Shown: positions 36,621-49,085 of the stretch, piece after piece | How the letters are laid out: every line of letters begins with the position of its first letter | Numbering within the stretch: the first letter of the stretch is position 1 | From: Sclerurus mexicanus | Lineage: Eukaryota > Chordata > Aves > Passeriformes > Furnariidae | Direction: 5' to 3' | Assembly (NCBI GenBank): GCA_013396755.1 | Contig: VWZF01003406.1 | Location: 1,357,176 to 1,421,175, forward strand | DNA length: 64,000 bases | Program-made: the position numbers and the translations under genes | Notes under the pieces: generated by a model | The model's database searches: none | What the model was told of the DNA's origin: nothing | The model's input: the letters and a program-made list of their open reading frames with translations, nothing else

Positions 36621-37559
36621 TCTTGTTGCAAGTCTCAGTTCAGTTCAGAGAGAGTCACTGAGTGGACGGGAAATGAAGCTGGACTGGTGGGCAATTCCAC
36701 CACCACCCAGTATTTTTCATTCAACACACATGCCAAATAACTCCCTTTGGAGGCCGTGGCTGGGCTGCACCAGCAGCTCTCGCTGGTGGCTTGAATTGAC
36801 CCCCACAGGAAGAAGGTTGTTTTGACACGCGACATCTTCTCTGACCTCAGTCTGCCTGGCTTTCCCACCGTAAAACATTTCAAGCCTGCCTTGACTCCCC
36901 AAAGCACATCTGTCTCCCAATTCTACTCTGGGTAACACCCTCAAGTTGTCTGAACAACCCTTCACCAACACTCTTTTGTTTTCCTCTTCCCTTATTCTGC
37001 TCAATAAAGCTAGCTTTTGGCATATTAAAGCTTAATTTGTTTAAGAACAAACAGTTGGGGGCCTGCATCTCACAGACAAGAGTGACAGATCACATGAGGA
37101 GACCAAAGACTTCAGGGGCTGAAGATTTGGCAGGTTTGTGTCTCAGCGGAGATACAGAGCTCATTGTCATGTTTCCAAAAGGCATTACACAGGGCTCCAA
37201 GGTGGAGCTGTTTACCAATACTGTGATCTCTCCCCAGATGCAGTTGCTACTGCAGCTAATTAAGAGAACAATTAAGACTAAGGCAATCAGTCAAGTACAC
37301 AGATTCGAGTCATTTTCTCCACTCTACGATGCTGTGCTGGCTCCCAGAGGGCTAAACCTTATTCACTCATTCAGAAAATGACAGGAAGAAGCTATTAAAT
37401 ATCTGAAAACCATAAAAATGCAATCATACTGTTCCTGAGCTGAGCCACTCACCAGAGACCAATGCCAGGCAACTTAAGAAACTTGCTGGCCCCCAGAATT
37501 CACATACTTACAAATAAGAAAATTAATCAAAAGCAGTTCAGATCAAAATTTAATTAAAA
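36621..37559. other. Unique noncoding sequence, no gene seen
   Basis: Overlapping frames of 90-114 codons occur on both strands between 36532 and 37381. None has a known domain. Confidence 0.4.
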
Positions 37560-37900
37560 AGAAAAGGATTGCAGAAGACTTCCTGAGATTCCTCTGTTTT
37601 ATGTTTATGACTGATCAATATTACGTGTTATCAGCTCAGTGTATGACAAATTCCACTGGGCATCTTTAAAGAGGAAGTAACAGATTAAATATTGAGCTAA
37701 ACAATTTAATCTCTGCTTTAAAAGGTTTTCAGATATTTGTAAAGGTAAATCCTATTAGAGTATAAATGTCTCCATGTGCTAGTGCTGTAGTCTCGTCACA
37801 GAGGAATTTGTAAACACCAGGAGACAGGCCCTCATTAAATATAAATTTCCTTCTTTTGTGGAGCTATTGATGAAAAAAGAGAAAGCATTTATGTCTTCAA
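37560..37900. promoter_or_regulatory. Candidate conserved noncoding element
   Basis: AT-rich, homopolymer-poor stretch with TTAAT/AATTTAAT words, 'gagctaaacaatttaatctc' and 'cattaaatataaatttcc'. No repeat family and no frame. Texture-based call. Confidence 0.3.
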
Positions 37901-40839
37901 CAGAGGGGGGAAATGGTTTTAGGAGTGAGATTTAAATGTATCTGCAGGTATAAGTAAATATGCCTAACACTTCTAGAATGGTCAATATCAACTGGCTCCC
38001 TAAATCCATTTAAGCGCAACTGAGAGCACTGATCCTTCACACCTTGCAGTGATGGTGGAGAAGACTCATCTACTGGAAACAAAAACATAGTCAGCTGTGC
38101 CAAGAACCTGTGAGAACTGGCAGTTTCATGTGACAAAGACACAAGAGAAAGACTAAATCCAAAACATAGTGTAAGTCCAGCTATTATGTACATACACTGC
38201 ATATGTATATACACATGCAGGCATGCAATAAATATGGTACGCCATACACACATAGGTCGTGCTGCCAATGTAAATGTTAAAACCAAGCAACATCAAGCAA
38301 GCACAACACGTGCCCTCTCAGCTGCAGTGCAGAGGCGTAGAAGGTGCACAAGGCTTTCAGAAGTACCTCAGCACCCCACCCCCTCTTCACTGGGGGAATA
38401 TTTTACTCCACTGACCAACATCTGTTCCTCAACCACTGCTGCGGCTCCCCAGATAACCTTCAACCTAGAATACAGTCCAGAACCTGTGCTTATCTAGCTG
38501 TATTCCCATGCCCCAAGTATCAACTGTATCTCTAAAAAACAAATAAATAAATAAATGCCAATCATTAAGTGACCAGCAGGAACACCATCAGTCCCCCAAA
38601 AGAGCTTACTCAAGTGTTTTAACACCTAGAACCATCCCACCACACCACTGGTGGAGCACCAGGCCAAACCAGCCTTCTGCATCCATCCACCCAGAGCCCT
38701 GCAGGCAGCTTTGCTGTTTCTGAGCCAGTGGCTTTCTTCATTTTGCATTTGGGAATTAGTCTCTTCTTTTTTTTTTTTTTTTCCCAATTTTATGTGAAAA
38801 GGGATTAAAGTAATTAGAGGTTTCACACAGTCCCTTCTCCTATCCCTTCTCTCGCCCACAACCATTAATCAGCTTTATTCAATCTCTACCCAAGCCAGAT
38901 AAAGAGGGAGAAGAGGAGGAGAAGAAATGTTTTGAACATTTAGAGGAATTTGACATTTGTTATAGAAGGCTGGGTGACTTAAGAAGCAGAAATACAAACC
39001 AGATACAAACAAATCTATTGTATATAATGTTGCTGTGACAAATAAGAACATTAATAAAATGGGACAATCTTTCTATCAGATGAGAAAGAAATTACAGTAA
39101 TAAGGAATTTAACAGTTTCTCTGTCAAAACTAAAACTCTCAAGGGCTAAATTTAAAAAACGTGCTTTAAGTTACAGGAAACTCCTTTACTTCAAAAGAAC
39201 AAGTTACCACATAGGTACTACAGTTTTCTGTAAATAAAATCACTAATACTTCAAAATATTGACTTTGTTTGGGAGCAAACCTACACACAAATGTAGAAGT
39301 GTTAAACTTGGTCCTTCCAATTCCCTCTTCCAGACAGTTACATTATTTGGAAAAAGAGACAAAATTTGGTCACAAAGACAGTGACCAGGATGGTCCGCCT
39401 TTTCCAACCCTGAATTGAGGGATGCCAAATGAACTTCAAAGGAAGTGGTATAAGATGAAAGGGAGACTCTCACCTTGGTGGTCCTGCCCCAGGACACCAT
39501 CAACACTAACAGCCAAAGAAGGAAAGGAAAAGTTATTGGAGAGGACACAAAGGGACTAAAGCTCCCTGCTGGTGAGTTTTAAATAAAGGCTAGCACTTCA
39601 AGAAACTCCACTTGCAACAGATTTGTGTAGGTTAGGAGAACCTGTACAGGAAATATCTGCTCACCCACTGCTCGTGCTCTGCCCTGCCACACACTTTCAC
39701 CCACTGTCTGAGACAAGCAGCTGCACCAGATGGAACTGAATCATGGCCTTGTCTGACTACTATGTTTTATATAGTTGATTTCTAGAAGATTGTCACCATT
39801 GGGTATTTGCCTTCCTATCACTGTTCAGCCTTAGTTTCCTACATCGCCTTAAAATCAGGATCCAGATTTTTGGGGGCCTTTGTTACATATTTTCATGGGC
39901 AGTGGAACAGGTTTAAAATCCATGGCCCTATGTGATTGTGTTTCAATACCAAATGACCAGTACAGAGAAAACCAAGGGGTTTTTTTTCACCCTGTGCTGG
40001 ACGGAATCACCACTGCGCTTAACTAATTATAGTTTTACTATCAAGGGCACCACAACCAAAATATGCATTTGCCACTTGGGATAAGATGCAAGAATACATT
40101 TCTACAGAGGCATGCTCTGCCCTTTACTACATACCTGGTGCTGAACATGAGCAGCACCTACAAGGCAAAAATGCGTGGGACTCCTTGCAAATAGAGAGAC
40201 CTGGCTCCACACAGCTCATAAACCTCTGCAACCAACTGCAAACTCTTACAGAGATTTGCCTTGACAGGAACGTGCATGGGAGCTGCCATGAGCAGAATGG
40301 GCCCAAGCATCTCTGTCAAGATTCAAGTTGGGTCTAAATTAGGATTTTTACCTTAATACCCTCAAAGAGTATATATGTACTGTCCTTATGAATATGCCTT
40401 CATTAACATACTTAAGTAAACACTGAACAAATAAGCAGTGATACAGATGTGAAATTGGAGTCACAGAGGACTTTCATGCCACTGGATGCTGTGAAAACGT
40501 AGAACTGGGACAACCAGTTACTATATAGGTTCACCATCTTTTTCAATTTGCTTCTGTCAAAACCCTTTTTCTAGTTTTTTTTGCAAGATCTCTCACAAGA
40601 TGTTGAACAGCTTTACAAAGCAAACAAGAAGGTTCAACTTAACTGCTACATTAAAAAAGGCAGGTATTGCATGTGCTGCTCTTGCAAAGAGAGGACAAAG
40701 CATCCTGAATATGTTCAGTACAGCAGTCGAGGACATACCAGGGATAATCTACCCGGAATCCCAAGAATAAAGGGAAGTTCACCCTTTAAATGAAAACCAT
40801 CTCATCTCCTTTGTTGTTTCAAAAGTGTTTGTTAAAAAG
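37901..40839. other. Unique noncoding sequence, no gene seen
   Basis: Contains an AAAT microsatellite at about 38537-38557 and a T-run at about 38768-38782. Overlapping short frames, none recognisable. 'ccttttccaaccctgaattg' near 39398 faintly resembles a CR1 3' end but is too short to call. Confidence 0.45.
38537..38557 (+). repeat. (AAAT)n microsatellite
   Basis: Five consecutive AAAT-type units. Confidence 0.85.
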
Positions 40840-41030
40840 CCAATTCCTGGATACGGTCTCATATTGTGCTATTGATTATTACACGGAACCTCCCCCTCCC
40901 TTCCAGCTGAAATTTTGCAGGAATTATATTTTATAATCAATAGCATGCTCCACACTGGATGGACTTGCCAGTGCAGCAGCTCTCCTCCAACAGCCCCAAG
41001 GACAGCTGCAAAAAATGAGCAGGCTACCTC
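40840..41030. promoter_or_regulatory. Candidate regulatory element with paired inverted sites
   Basis: Perfect 13-base inverted repeat TGCTATTGATTAT (40867-40879) and ATAATCAATAGCA (40933-40945) separated by 53 bp. ATTGATTA/ATAATCAAT resembles PBX/HOX or ONECUT-type sites. An imperfect RE1/NRSF-like word ('cagccccaaggacagc', about 40991-41006) lies downstream. Function is inferred. Confidence 0.3.
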
Positions 41031-41045
41031 CCGGAGCTATCTAAG

Positions 41046-41112
41046 GACCAGATCCAAACTTCATTGAATTCTATGGAAAAATTCCCACTGACTTCAATGG
41101 GCTTTGGATCAA
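41046..41112. mobile_element. Old palindromic MITE remnant
   Basis: The left arm 'agatccaaacttcattgaa' and right arm 'ttcaatgggctttggatca' are imperfect inverted repeats. The centre has 'cccactgacttcaatggg', the signature of old palindromic MITE-like repeats of archosaurs and turtles. Confidence 0.5.
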
Positions 41113-43809
41113 CCCCCTGCAGAGGAACACTTTTCAAAATAAACATTAGGGGGAAAAAAATCATTAAGACTATAAAGCCTTTCGTATTATCTCCTGGATA
41201 CATTTTAAAGCAAGAGGGTGGGAATGTGCTCTTTTCTCCAAATGATCGTGTCAGGGAGAAGTCATGCAACTGTGAGATTGCAAAGGGGGGAAAAAATATG
41301 GCCCAACATCTACAAAATCAACCTCTGTCTGGAGCTAGATTTCACTAGGAAGTTTTTAAAACTATGAGTTAGCCACACGATTTTAAAAATCTCTTCAGAA
41401 AAAAAAAAAACAAAAACACCACCAATGTAAAACCCCCAAGATTTGTAAAGCATTTTGACAGTAAGCATCATCTTGGAAGTGTCTAGAATACAAAGGAAAA
41501 AAGGGGGAAAGTTAGAATAAAAGAAATTACATTCCACATGAGCTTTTGATGAAAATGCAATATTACACTTAAATATGATTAGCAGAAACATTCCGTTTGT
41601 TTCCTGTTCTCTGTGCAAAGCATATCTGTGTGGGAATTATTCCTGAGGTTTCTCCTCTCCAAATATACTCCCACTTGGGACCCAATCAGGCTGAGCTCAC
41701 AACCAGGTACATACACTACACCCTTCAAAAGTGCGCAACCAGAATCCTTCCAAACTGCAAAGTTTCCTCCAGCTCTCAAGAGGAATGACACTCCGGGGCT
41801 GAGTCTGAAACCAGTAAGCCTCTGCCTGGCTACTATTTCTAGGATCAGGATCTGAGATTTACCACCCGTCTTTGCCAGTTCCTGGAGAGTTCCTTCACAG
41901 CAAGACAGAGGTTCTCCTGTTGGTAACCCCTCGCCAAAAGTCCCACTCTGCTCAAGAGCTTCAGATGCATTTGCTGGACTCAGTCATCCTTTTAGTCTCA
42001 GCTTTTAAGTTATCCCTGCAGATTGCACAGAGAAAAATGCTCGAGCCTGGTCATGAATGTTGACTCCAGCTTGAAGAGGTCACCCACAGAGAAGTGACAC
42101 CATCAGCACTACGGGGTGGATGGGCTTCAAGGTAGATTTGGCTCAAGGACCAACTGGGCACAGGCATAAACTAACAAACTGCCTGATTTGAAGCAAGCTC
42201 CATGCTGTGAGAACCTTCTGCAGAGGCAATGTCCTCTGATTCTCCCTTTCATTCAATTATCCTCATGATCTAACCTTGCAGATTTAACTACAGCTACGTG
42301 ACCATGAAAGAAAATTTTAAAATGCACAGGCTCAGGATGACCAGAAATCAAATTTTTCTCAGCAAAAAATGAATGAATAAGAAAATCTTTTATGGGGTAG
42401 AATAAAAGCATCACATTGCACCAAAAGTATTTTAAAAACAATGTACTCTTTAAGAATGAAAAATGTTATTAAAAGGAAAAAAAGTTTCATTTAGATCAAT
42501 ATTAAAGCATTTCCTTTACACTTTCCTGAGACTTTGTCCTTCTACTCAGCCCAAACTACCATCTGAATATCATTCAGACTTGCAAATAATTTCAATAACC
42601 ACAAAACTGGATTTCCATGTCTCTTTTGGGATAGCTGAGGATAATCTTGTCTGAGAAATAAAATAATTCTAACTGGAACACCAAGAAGGAATAAGTCATG
42701 CTCAGGAGTGAAATGACTGCATGGGACATTTCGGATGCCTTTGCGAGTCTGTATTTGTACACACACACAGTTTTGGTTCTGGGAATTCAGACAGAATCCT
42801 TTCAGCTCTCTAGCTTCCAACAATTTGTGACAAACACAGGATGGGACTATTTCTTTTAGTGTAATTACTTAATGACACTAGTGAAATGATCAAAGAAGTT
42901 CCAGAAGCTGAAAATTCATTCCAATGCAGACATAAAAATAATTGGGTTGAAGAGTCATGTTTTAGCACTTTCTTCTCAGTTATGCCCCAGAGATCTGCTC
43001 GCAGCCCACAACAATTTCAAAACCATACTTCTGGGCAACAGTACAATATAGCCATAAAATTACACTTGAGATAAGATTTAATTATCATTCTCACCTTTCC
43101 AACACCTTTCAAGAAGTAATCCTTAAAAGCCTCGCAAGAAAGAATATTGCAATCAAAATTATAGCATGCAACAGTGACGTTAAAAGAAAGACAAACTGCT
43201 TTATAGGCTTTACAAGAGCTTAAGTTCAACAGCTTTATTCAAAACTATTACAAGTGATCCTGTCTGATGGATTTTAGATATTCATTTTGGGCCAGAGAAT
43301 GTTAGAGCTAAATAAAATAAACTGATATTGCAGCTAAAGAGATCTTTTCATTTGCTTAAGCCATGAGGCTGGAGAAAGCAAATGGAGCTGCAGTGGGTGG
43401 ACCATCACAGAGGAAGAATCATGTTCTCATATAGGCAAACCAATTTGTGTTTGGGAGATTTCAGGCACAGAGGGAGGACAGTCAGTCCTAGGAGGCTGCT
43501 GGCATCCTGGAGAGTTGAAACCTTATGCCATGGTTGCCATTTTGGTCTCTTATTCTCTCAGAGAATGTATAAATCATCTTCCAACTGTGCATGCAGTGCC
43601 TGTAGGCAGGACACAACTCAGCAGTAGGGGAAGGGAAGCACAGCCTCACTCACATATCCTGCAGACCATGTTACTTTCCCAGCAGATAAAAATGCTGGGG
43701 GGGTCAAGCTGGTCCTTTCAAACAAAGGGGAGTGTGTCCTGAAAATACTCAGCTAGCTGGAGAACCAAAATTATTTTAATTACAAGAGCAGAAGGCTCTA
43801 ATTTATGTT

Positions 43810-43833
43810 CCTAAGAAGTTAGCACTTCTTAGG
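43810..43833. repeat. Perfect 10-bp hairpin
   Basis: Arms CCTAAGAAGT (43810-43819) and ACTTCTTAGG (43824-43833) with loop TAGC. Too short for a microRNA precursor, and no T-run terminator is adjacent. Confidence 0.75.
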
Positions 43834-44973
43834 ATGGGTAGTTTGCTTCCAGCAGTTGACTGCAGATAGACCCCCACATCATATGGACAGATTCAGGAAG
43901 ACAAGACTTAGAGGTTGCTGGTGAATTCCTTAAAACAAGTATCCTGGGGTTCTCTGAACCAAAGGCTATGTGACAACTTTCACTCCACCAACCTGGAAAT
44001 GAATTGGGGACAGGGGGAGATAAGGAAATAATCAATTTGCTTTTTAACCAAAGGGTGCCATCTCTTCATAAATATTCCCAGAAATGCTCCTAAAAAGAAA
44101 AGCTGATCCCTCCTTAATGATTATGTGTGGAAGGGAAGAGTGGGTTCTCCCTTGTTGCCTCGACCTTAAGTAGAAGGGAAAGAGCATCTTCCAATTAGAT
44201 GTGTAAATATTAAGAGATGGACTTCCCTGTACATTCCAAATTATTTCGTCAGGGTCAGTCATACCAAGATTTCTTTATCTCTTCCCAGAGCAAAGAAAAA
44301 ACAAACCAAAACTATGAAGTTTTTTTATGCTTCTCAATAGAAACTTTCTCTTTATTGTTTCTAAAGCCCAAATCCAGCTAGTACTGCTTTTAAAACTCCT
44401 GTGAAGAAGGTAAGACTATTGAATTCAGAAGTCAAATCACTGCAAAGAATATTTTACATTAAAGCCAAACACCACATCCTTCTGAAGCAGCACGAATGCC
44501 TTCAAGGGAAGATGGAAAATGTAAATCACTGGAAACCCTGAATACCCAATAAATCACTGGCAAGCTGGCCTGGCTTTCAGTGCTGAACAGAAGGAAAGCA
44601 AAAGAGTTCCAGAGTCCAGCAAAGATGGAAAGAAAGCGCTCATTGTATTGGGTATGTTACACGATCCGTATCGGACCTTTGTGCACCATGCTGGGGCAAA
44701 GAATTTACACGGATGCAAGGAAGTGGGAGGTGTTAAGAAGGGAACGGCACTGGAGTTTATACAAGTGTTACCAATGTTAGAATAACGTTTATCAGTTTAC
44801 AGTATTTGACTTAGCATAGCTCAAGGGAGGAGGGAGAGATAACAACAGTCCAAAACACGTTCCTTTACCTGAAAAGCCGGAAGGAGGTCTAATTCTCCAT
44901 TTGAAAGGGAGCCCAATTAACTTTATCTTGTATATCTGAGCTCCAGCTGGGGAGACAAGTTCACTGGGGGTTA

Positions 44974-44989
44974 TAATAATAATAATAAT
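44974..44989 (+). repeat. (ATA)n microsatellite
   Basis: Short run of ATA/TAA trinucleotides. Confidence 0.75.
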
Positions 44990-45099
44990 GCATGTGCAAA
45001 CATTTTGACTACTGCATATACTGAAACATCAGAGAAGGAATATTGTGTTGTAGAGAAGGTTTATTCCATCAACTCCTGTTCAGTGCAGTTCTTTGGAAG

Positions 45100-45135
45100 A
45101 TGCTTAAAGCCAGGCACACACTTAAGCACTTTTAT
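45100..45135. mobile_element. Possible old MITE fragment
   Basis: 'tgcttaaagccaggcacaca' followed by 'cttaagcactttt' resembles one arm of an old 'cttaagtgctttgctg' palindromic MITE. It is short and uncertain. Confidence 0.25.
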
Positions 45136-46017
45136 GAAAGGAAACTAGGCAGTTCCCATACACATCAAAAGGCTAACCCAGCTGTACTGCTTTTCTGAAA
45201 TAAGAGGGCTGTGCTGATTAATATCAGCCCAAGAGCTAACTACCCACCATTCATTCCTCTACACCAGCTCAAAGCAGGAATACAACAGAAGAAGAATATT
45301 CAGCTTCTATGTCGGAGAACCAGCCAACAACAAACCCTATGATGAAGTTATGGGAAAGAACAGCAAATACTTCACTAATTCCAGGGATTTAGTTGCTTGG
45401 AGTGGACAGACATAAGGATGAATGAAACTTGGATTCAGACAACTCCTTTGCAACAGCCTTCATACAAGGCTCAGTCCTCTACCATCCAGCACAGGCAGAA
45501 AGCTAGATTTCATCCACATCCACTTGCACATTGAACGATATTTCTATGCAAAATAGAAGAGTTTGTAGTTTGTCAATCTGGCACCTTTGTTGTAGAAAGA
45601 ACCACTTGGAGAACTCCTTTGCAAAGGATGATGGACTACAAAATGTTTACAATGGTTCAAGGTGAAAACTACACATGTACATACCACACAATAATCAAGA
45701 AATCCTTTGGCTGGAAAGTACTAGAGGAGGAGGAAAGTATTGGAAAGAAACTATCATGAACACAATCTTCTCCAAACATCCATTTTCAGCTATCAGTGAA
45801 ATGGGACACTGGATTTTCTGAACCTTTGGTCTGAAGAAGTACAGCAGCTTTTATTGTGTTTGTATGTCTGTGGAGATTTTGATCATTACTTACCCTTTAT
45901 ATATGGAAACACAGAGACAGAAAATCCAAAAACTGGAGAAACACAATAGATGGTCAATAACACCCAATAAATATGAGCAGAGGACATTAAAAATGGCTAT
46001 GGAGCCATTACAAACAA

Positions 46018-46905
46018 TCACAGGATCATTTAGTTTGGAAAAGACCTCAGAGATCATCAAGTCAAACCTTTGATCACTACCTTGTCAACTAGATCATGGC
46101 ACCAAATACAACATCCAGTCATTTCTTGAAGGCCTCTAATGATGTTGAGTACACCACCTCCCTGGGCAATCCACTTCAATATCTAATCACCCTTTCTGTG
46201 AAGAAATTCCTCCTAATGTCCAACCTAAAACTACCCTGGCACAACTTGAGCCTATGTCTTCTCATCATGTTAATTGTTGCCTGGGAGGAGAGGCTGATCC
46301 CCACCTGGCTTCAAGATCCTTTCACTGAGTTATAGAGGGTGATAAAGTCTTCCCTGAGCCTCCTTTTCTCCAGGGTGAACAATTCCAGCTCCCTCAAACA
46401 CTCCTTATAGGACTTGCCATCTAGACCCTTCACCAGCTTCTCTGGGCTCTCTCCAGCACCTCAATGTCCTTCCTGAATTGAGTGGCTCAGAACTTCCCTG
46501 GTCCTGCTGGCCACACTATTCCTGATGCAAGCCAGGATGCCCTTGGCCTTCTTGCCTACCTGGGCACAGTCTGGCTCATGTTCAGCCACTAGTCCTTTTC
46601 CACTGGGCTACTTTTCAGCCACTCTTTCCCCAGCCTGTAGCACTGCAGGGGGTTGTTGTGGCCAAAGTTGGGTTGTTGGAACCTGGCACTTGGCCTTGTT
46701 GAACCTCTTGCCATTGGGCTTGGCGCACAAAGCCAGCCTGTCCAGATCCCTCTACAGAGCCTTCCCACATTCCAGCAGATCGACACTCCCTCCCCAGCTG
46801 GGTATCATCCAGGAATTTACTGAGGGTACACTCATCCAGATCATCACCAAAATTATTAAACAGGACTGAGCCCAGGGGAACACCACTAATGACCAGGTTA
46901 CAGGT
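46018..46905 (-). repeat. CR1 LINE, 5'-truncated, with RT remnant
   Basis: Longest young-type CR1 here, about 890 bp, on the minus strand. Its 3' end at 46018 reads 'tcacaggatcatttagtttg' on the plus strand. Moving 5' through the element, the ORF2 C-terminus and part of the reverse transcriptase follow. Near 46804-46860 the minus strand encodes 'DECTLSKFLDD', where the catalytic FADD motif of CR1 RT is changed to FLDD. Just upstream 'SGVPLGSVLFN' matches the conserved RT block before it. Several frameshifts and stops separate these blocks, so the copy is dead. The sequence stops near 46905 at the 'VTSGVP' equivalent. Confidence 0.9.
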
Positions 46906-48399
46906 AAGTGATTTAATTGAAAAGATGGTGAAGGTCTCAGAATTAATTTTAATGTGTGCTATGCACTGCTGAGGTTAACAGGAATTGCAAATATTCACAT
47001 AGGACTCTTGGCCCTGAGCCAATTTTAATCAATGAGTGTTAGCACCAAGTCCACAGCAATCAGAATTTAGGTCTTTGGCCATCAGAGCTGCTGCAGAGAA
47101 GTGTGAGAGCTACTGAATATAAAAGTCTGGGAGAGGCAATAACTTGAGAATTATCATATTTTCATGCACTCCAAATCAGCCGCTCTCATTTAAAAGTACT
47201 ATTCCACAAAAAGAAGTCACTTTTTGGTTAAACCAGCTATAGGGAAAAAGATGCAGAAGGACTACTCTGAGAAAGGTGCTCTGAGCTAAACACCTCTTTG
47301 CCAAATAGATTATTTATAAGGCCCACAAAACTTCAGAATCAAAGTTTAGAAGCTTCATTTTCAGACAGATAATCTTTGGATTATCCATGTGAAAATGTGG
47401 TGCAATATATACCTGACTGGTAAATTCATCCCTGCTGTAAATCTTCGAATCAAGAAATATTTTCCACCCTGCTACAGACACAACTTTTACGTCCAGAAAA
47501 CAAATCTGGCAAAGGTTCACTTGCCAACTGATCTTAAAAAGTTCCACTTCTTTGATTAAACACATCTATTTCTGCAGAGTTCAGTAAATGCGTGAATGGA
47601 ACATGTGACGAGTTGTTGGCAGTGTATTTATTTCTACAACACTCTGTAAATCTTCTTGTCTAGGCTGCCTCGATCCTCTCATTTTCTTGTCTCTATTACT
47701 GTTCTTCACAGCAAGTCTGTGCCCTTCTCAGGCACTCAAACATTTGGGGGCTGCTTACAGGCCCTTGGCTGCTGCAGGAAATGGGCAGTGATTGCTCAGA
47801 AATGCACTGCCTCATGTCATATTGCTTAAATATTTTTAGGTGCTCAACCAGGAACTTTCAAGGAGTACCATCTAGATCTCTCATAAAGAATTGACATTGC
47901 TAGAAAGGAGGACGGAAGGGGAGTGCAGGTGAAGTAAATCTCTAAACTCAAAAATGTCTGAGAAAGACAGTCAAGGGCGTGGATGAAGTTTTCCAGGGAG
48001 CCACTTTTCACTGTCACATGAATTTTCTGACAGGAAGATACACTGCTAATGAAAAATGCCACACTGTCATTATGATCTGACTTAGAAACAAATAAAACAG
48101 CAAATTAAGCAAGACAGCTTAAACGTGAAAAATTGCCCTCTGGCCCTGAAATTCCAGGTTTATTTCCAGCAAGAAGAGGTAAAGCCACCGACTAAGGAGC
48201 AAAAATTTTCCTTTAAGGGTACATGGACAACGGGACCTACAGAACAATGTATGTCAGCTGCCTCTGGTATAATAATTATGATTTGTCAGCCCAATTTAAA
48301 ATGAAGGAAGAGCAAAAAGTTGTTTGTACCAAGTTTAGCCCATTTCACGTTAGGAGAGAGCTGAAGGAAGAAGGTTCAAATTCTCTTGACAAATCAGAG
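46906..48399. other. Unique noncoding sequence, no gene seen
   Basis: No repeat or exon recognised. Confidence 0.45.
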
Positions 48400-48760
48400 A
48401 AATAGAAAAAAGGGGCAAAATTAAACCAGGACAAGTATAAAGTGATGTCAGAGTATTTAACTGTTATTAAACTTAAACACAGGAAACAGCAGCTCTCCAG
48501 AAACATGTTTAGGGGTTACTGGATCAGAATCAACATGGCTCTGCTGTTGAGAAAAGATAAAACATAATACATACTGCTGGAATAGATAAACAGGGTATAC
48601 AGCCTGCAAAACACAAAGAATAAACCCCCGCTCTCTGGCAGTGTCAGTAGGGCTTCACATGAACCCTTCATCCAGTCCAAGAATGGATGCAGCTGGGCAG
48701 CAGTGGGATGAAGTTTCTGGAAGGTTCAAGACCCGTTTATAAAAGGTAAGGACTAGAGCA
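48400..48760 (+). repeat. Old CR1 LINE fragment (ORF2 part)
   Basis: Plus-strand sequence lines up, with gaps, to the C-terminal RT region of an old amniote-type CR1. Anchors are 'ccaggacaagtataaagtga', 'ggatcagaatcaacatggc' and 'gggcttcacatgaaccctt' with 'catccagtccaagaatgg'. No open frame survives. Edges are approximate. Confidence 0.45.
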
Positions 48761-49030
48761 AACACCACAAAGCACTGCCACAAGGACCTACATAACTTCT
48801 ATCACTGATTGCCCCTCAGAATGGGATGGGCAAACAAGCCACAGGAAATCATCCATCCATCCTACCTGGATTGTTGTAACTCCACACACATGGGAGGAAC
48901 ACCTTCTAGCCCAATTTTTAATGGATTCTGTATTACATGGAATTGGAAGGGAATCCCTTTGGGAAAGAGGAGAGGGGACTCACTGCTTTCCCTCCACTTC
49001 TCCCTCTTTAAGCCATCCTTACCTTCACAT
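48761..49030. other. Unassigned sequence
   Basis: Short interval between old CR1 fragments; a 102-codon frame at 48809-49117 runs into the next CR1-like fragment and is not a gene. Confidence 0.35.
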
Positions 49031-49085
49031 TCAGAGAATCTTTTGGATTGGAAAAGATCACTGAACATCATTTCCAGTTGGGCTT
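49031..49085 (-). repeat. Short CR1 3'-end fragment
   Basis: Plus strand 'cagagaatcttttggattgg' followed by 'aaaagatcactgaacatca' resembles the reverse complement of a CR1 3' end (compare 46018). Only about 50 bp. Confidence 0.4.

Larger units (their letters stand above)
41113..46017. other. Unique noncoding sequence, no gene seen
   Basis: No LINE, SINE or LTR recognised apart from the small remnant near 45100. Frames up to 102 codons, none with a domain. An A-run lies at about 41399-41410 and a short ATA run near 44974-44989. Confidence 0.45.

Noticed and set aside
39390..39420. Possible CR1 3' end ('ccttttccaaccctgaattg')
   Set aside because: Only about 15 bases of similarity and no ORF2 or microsatellite tail around it.
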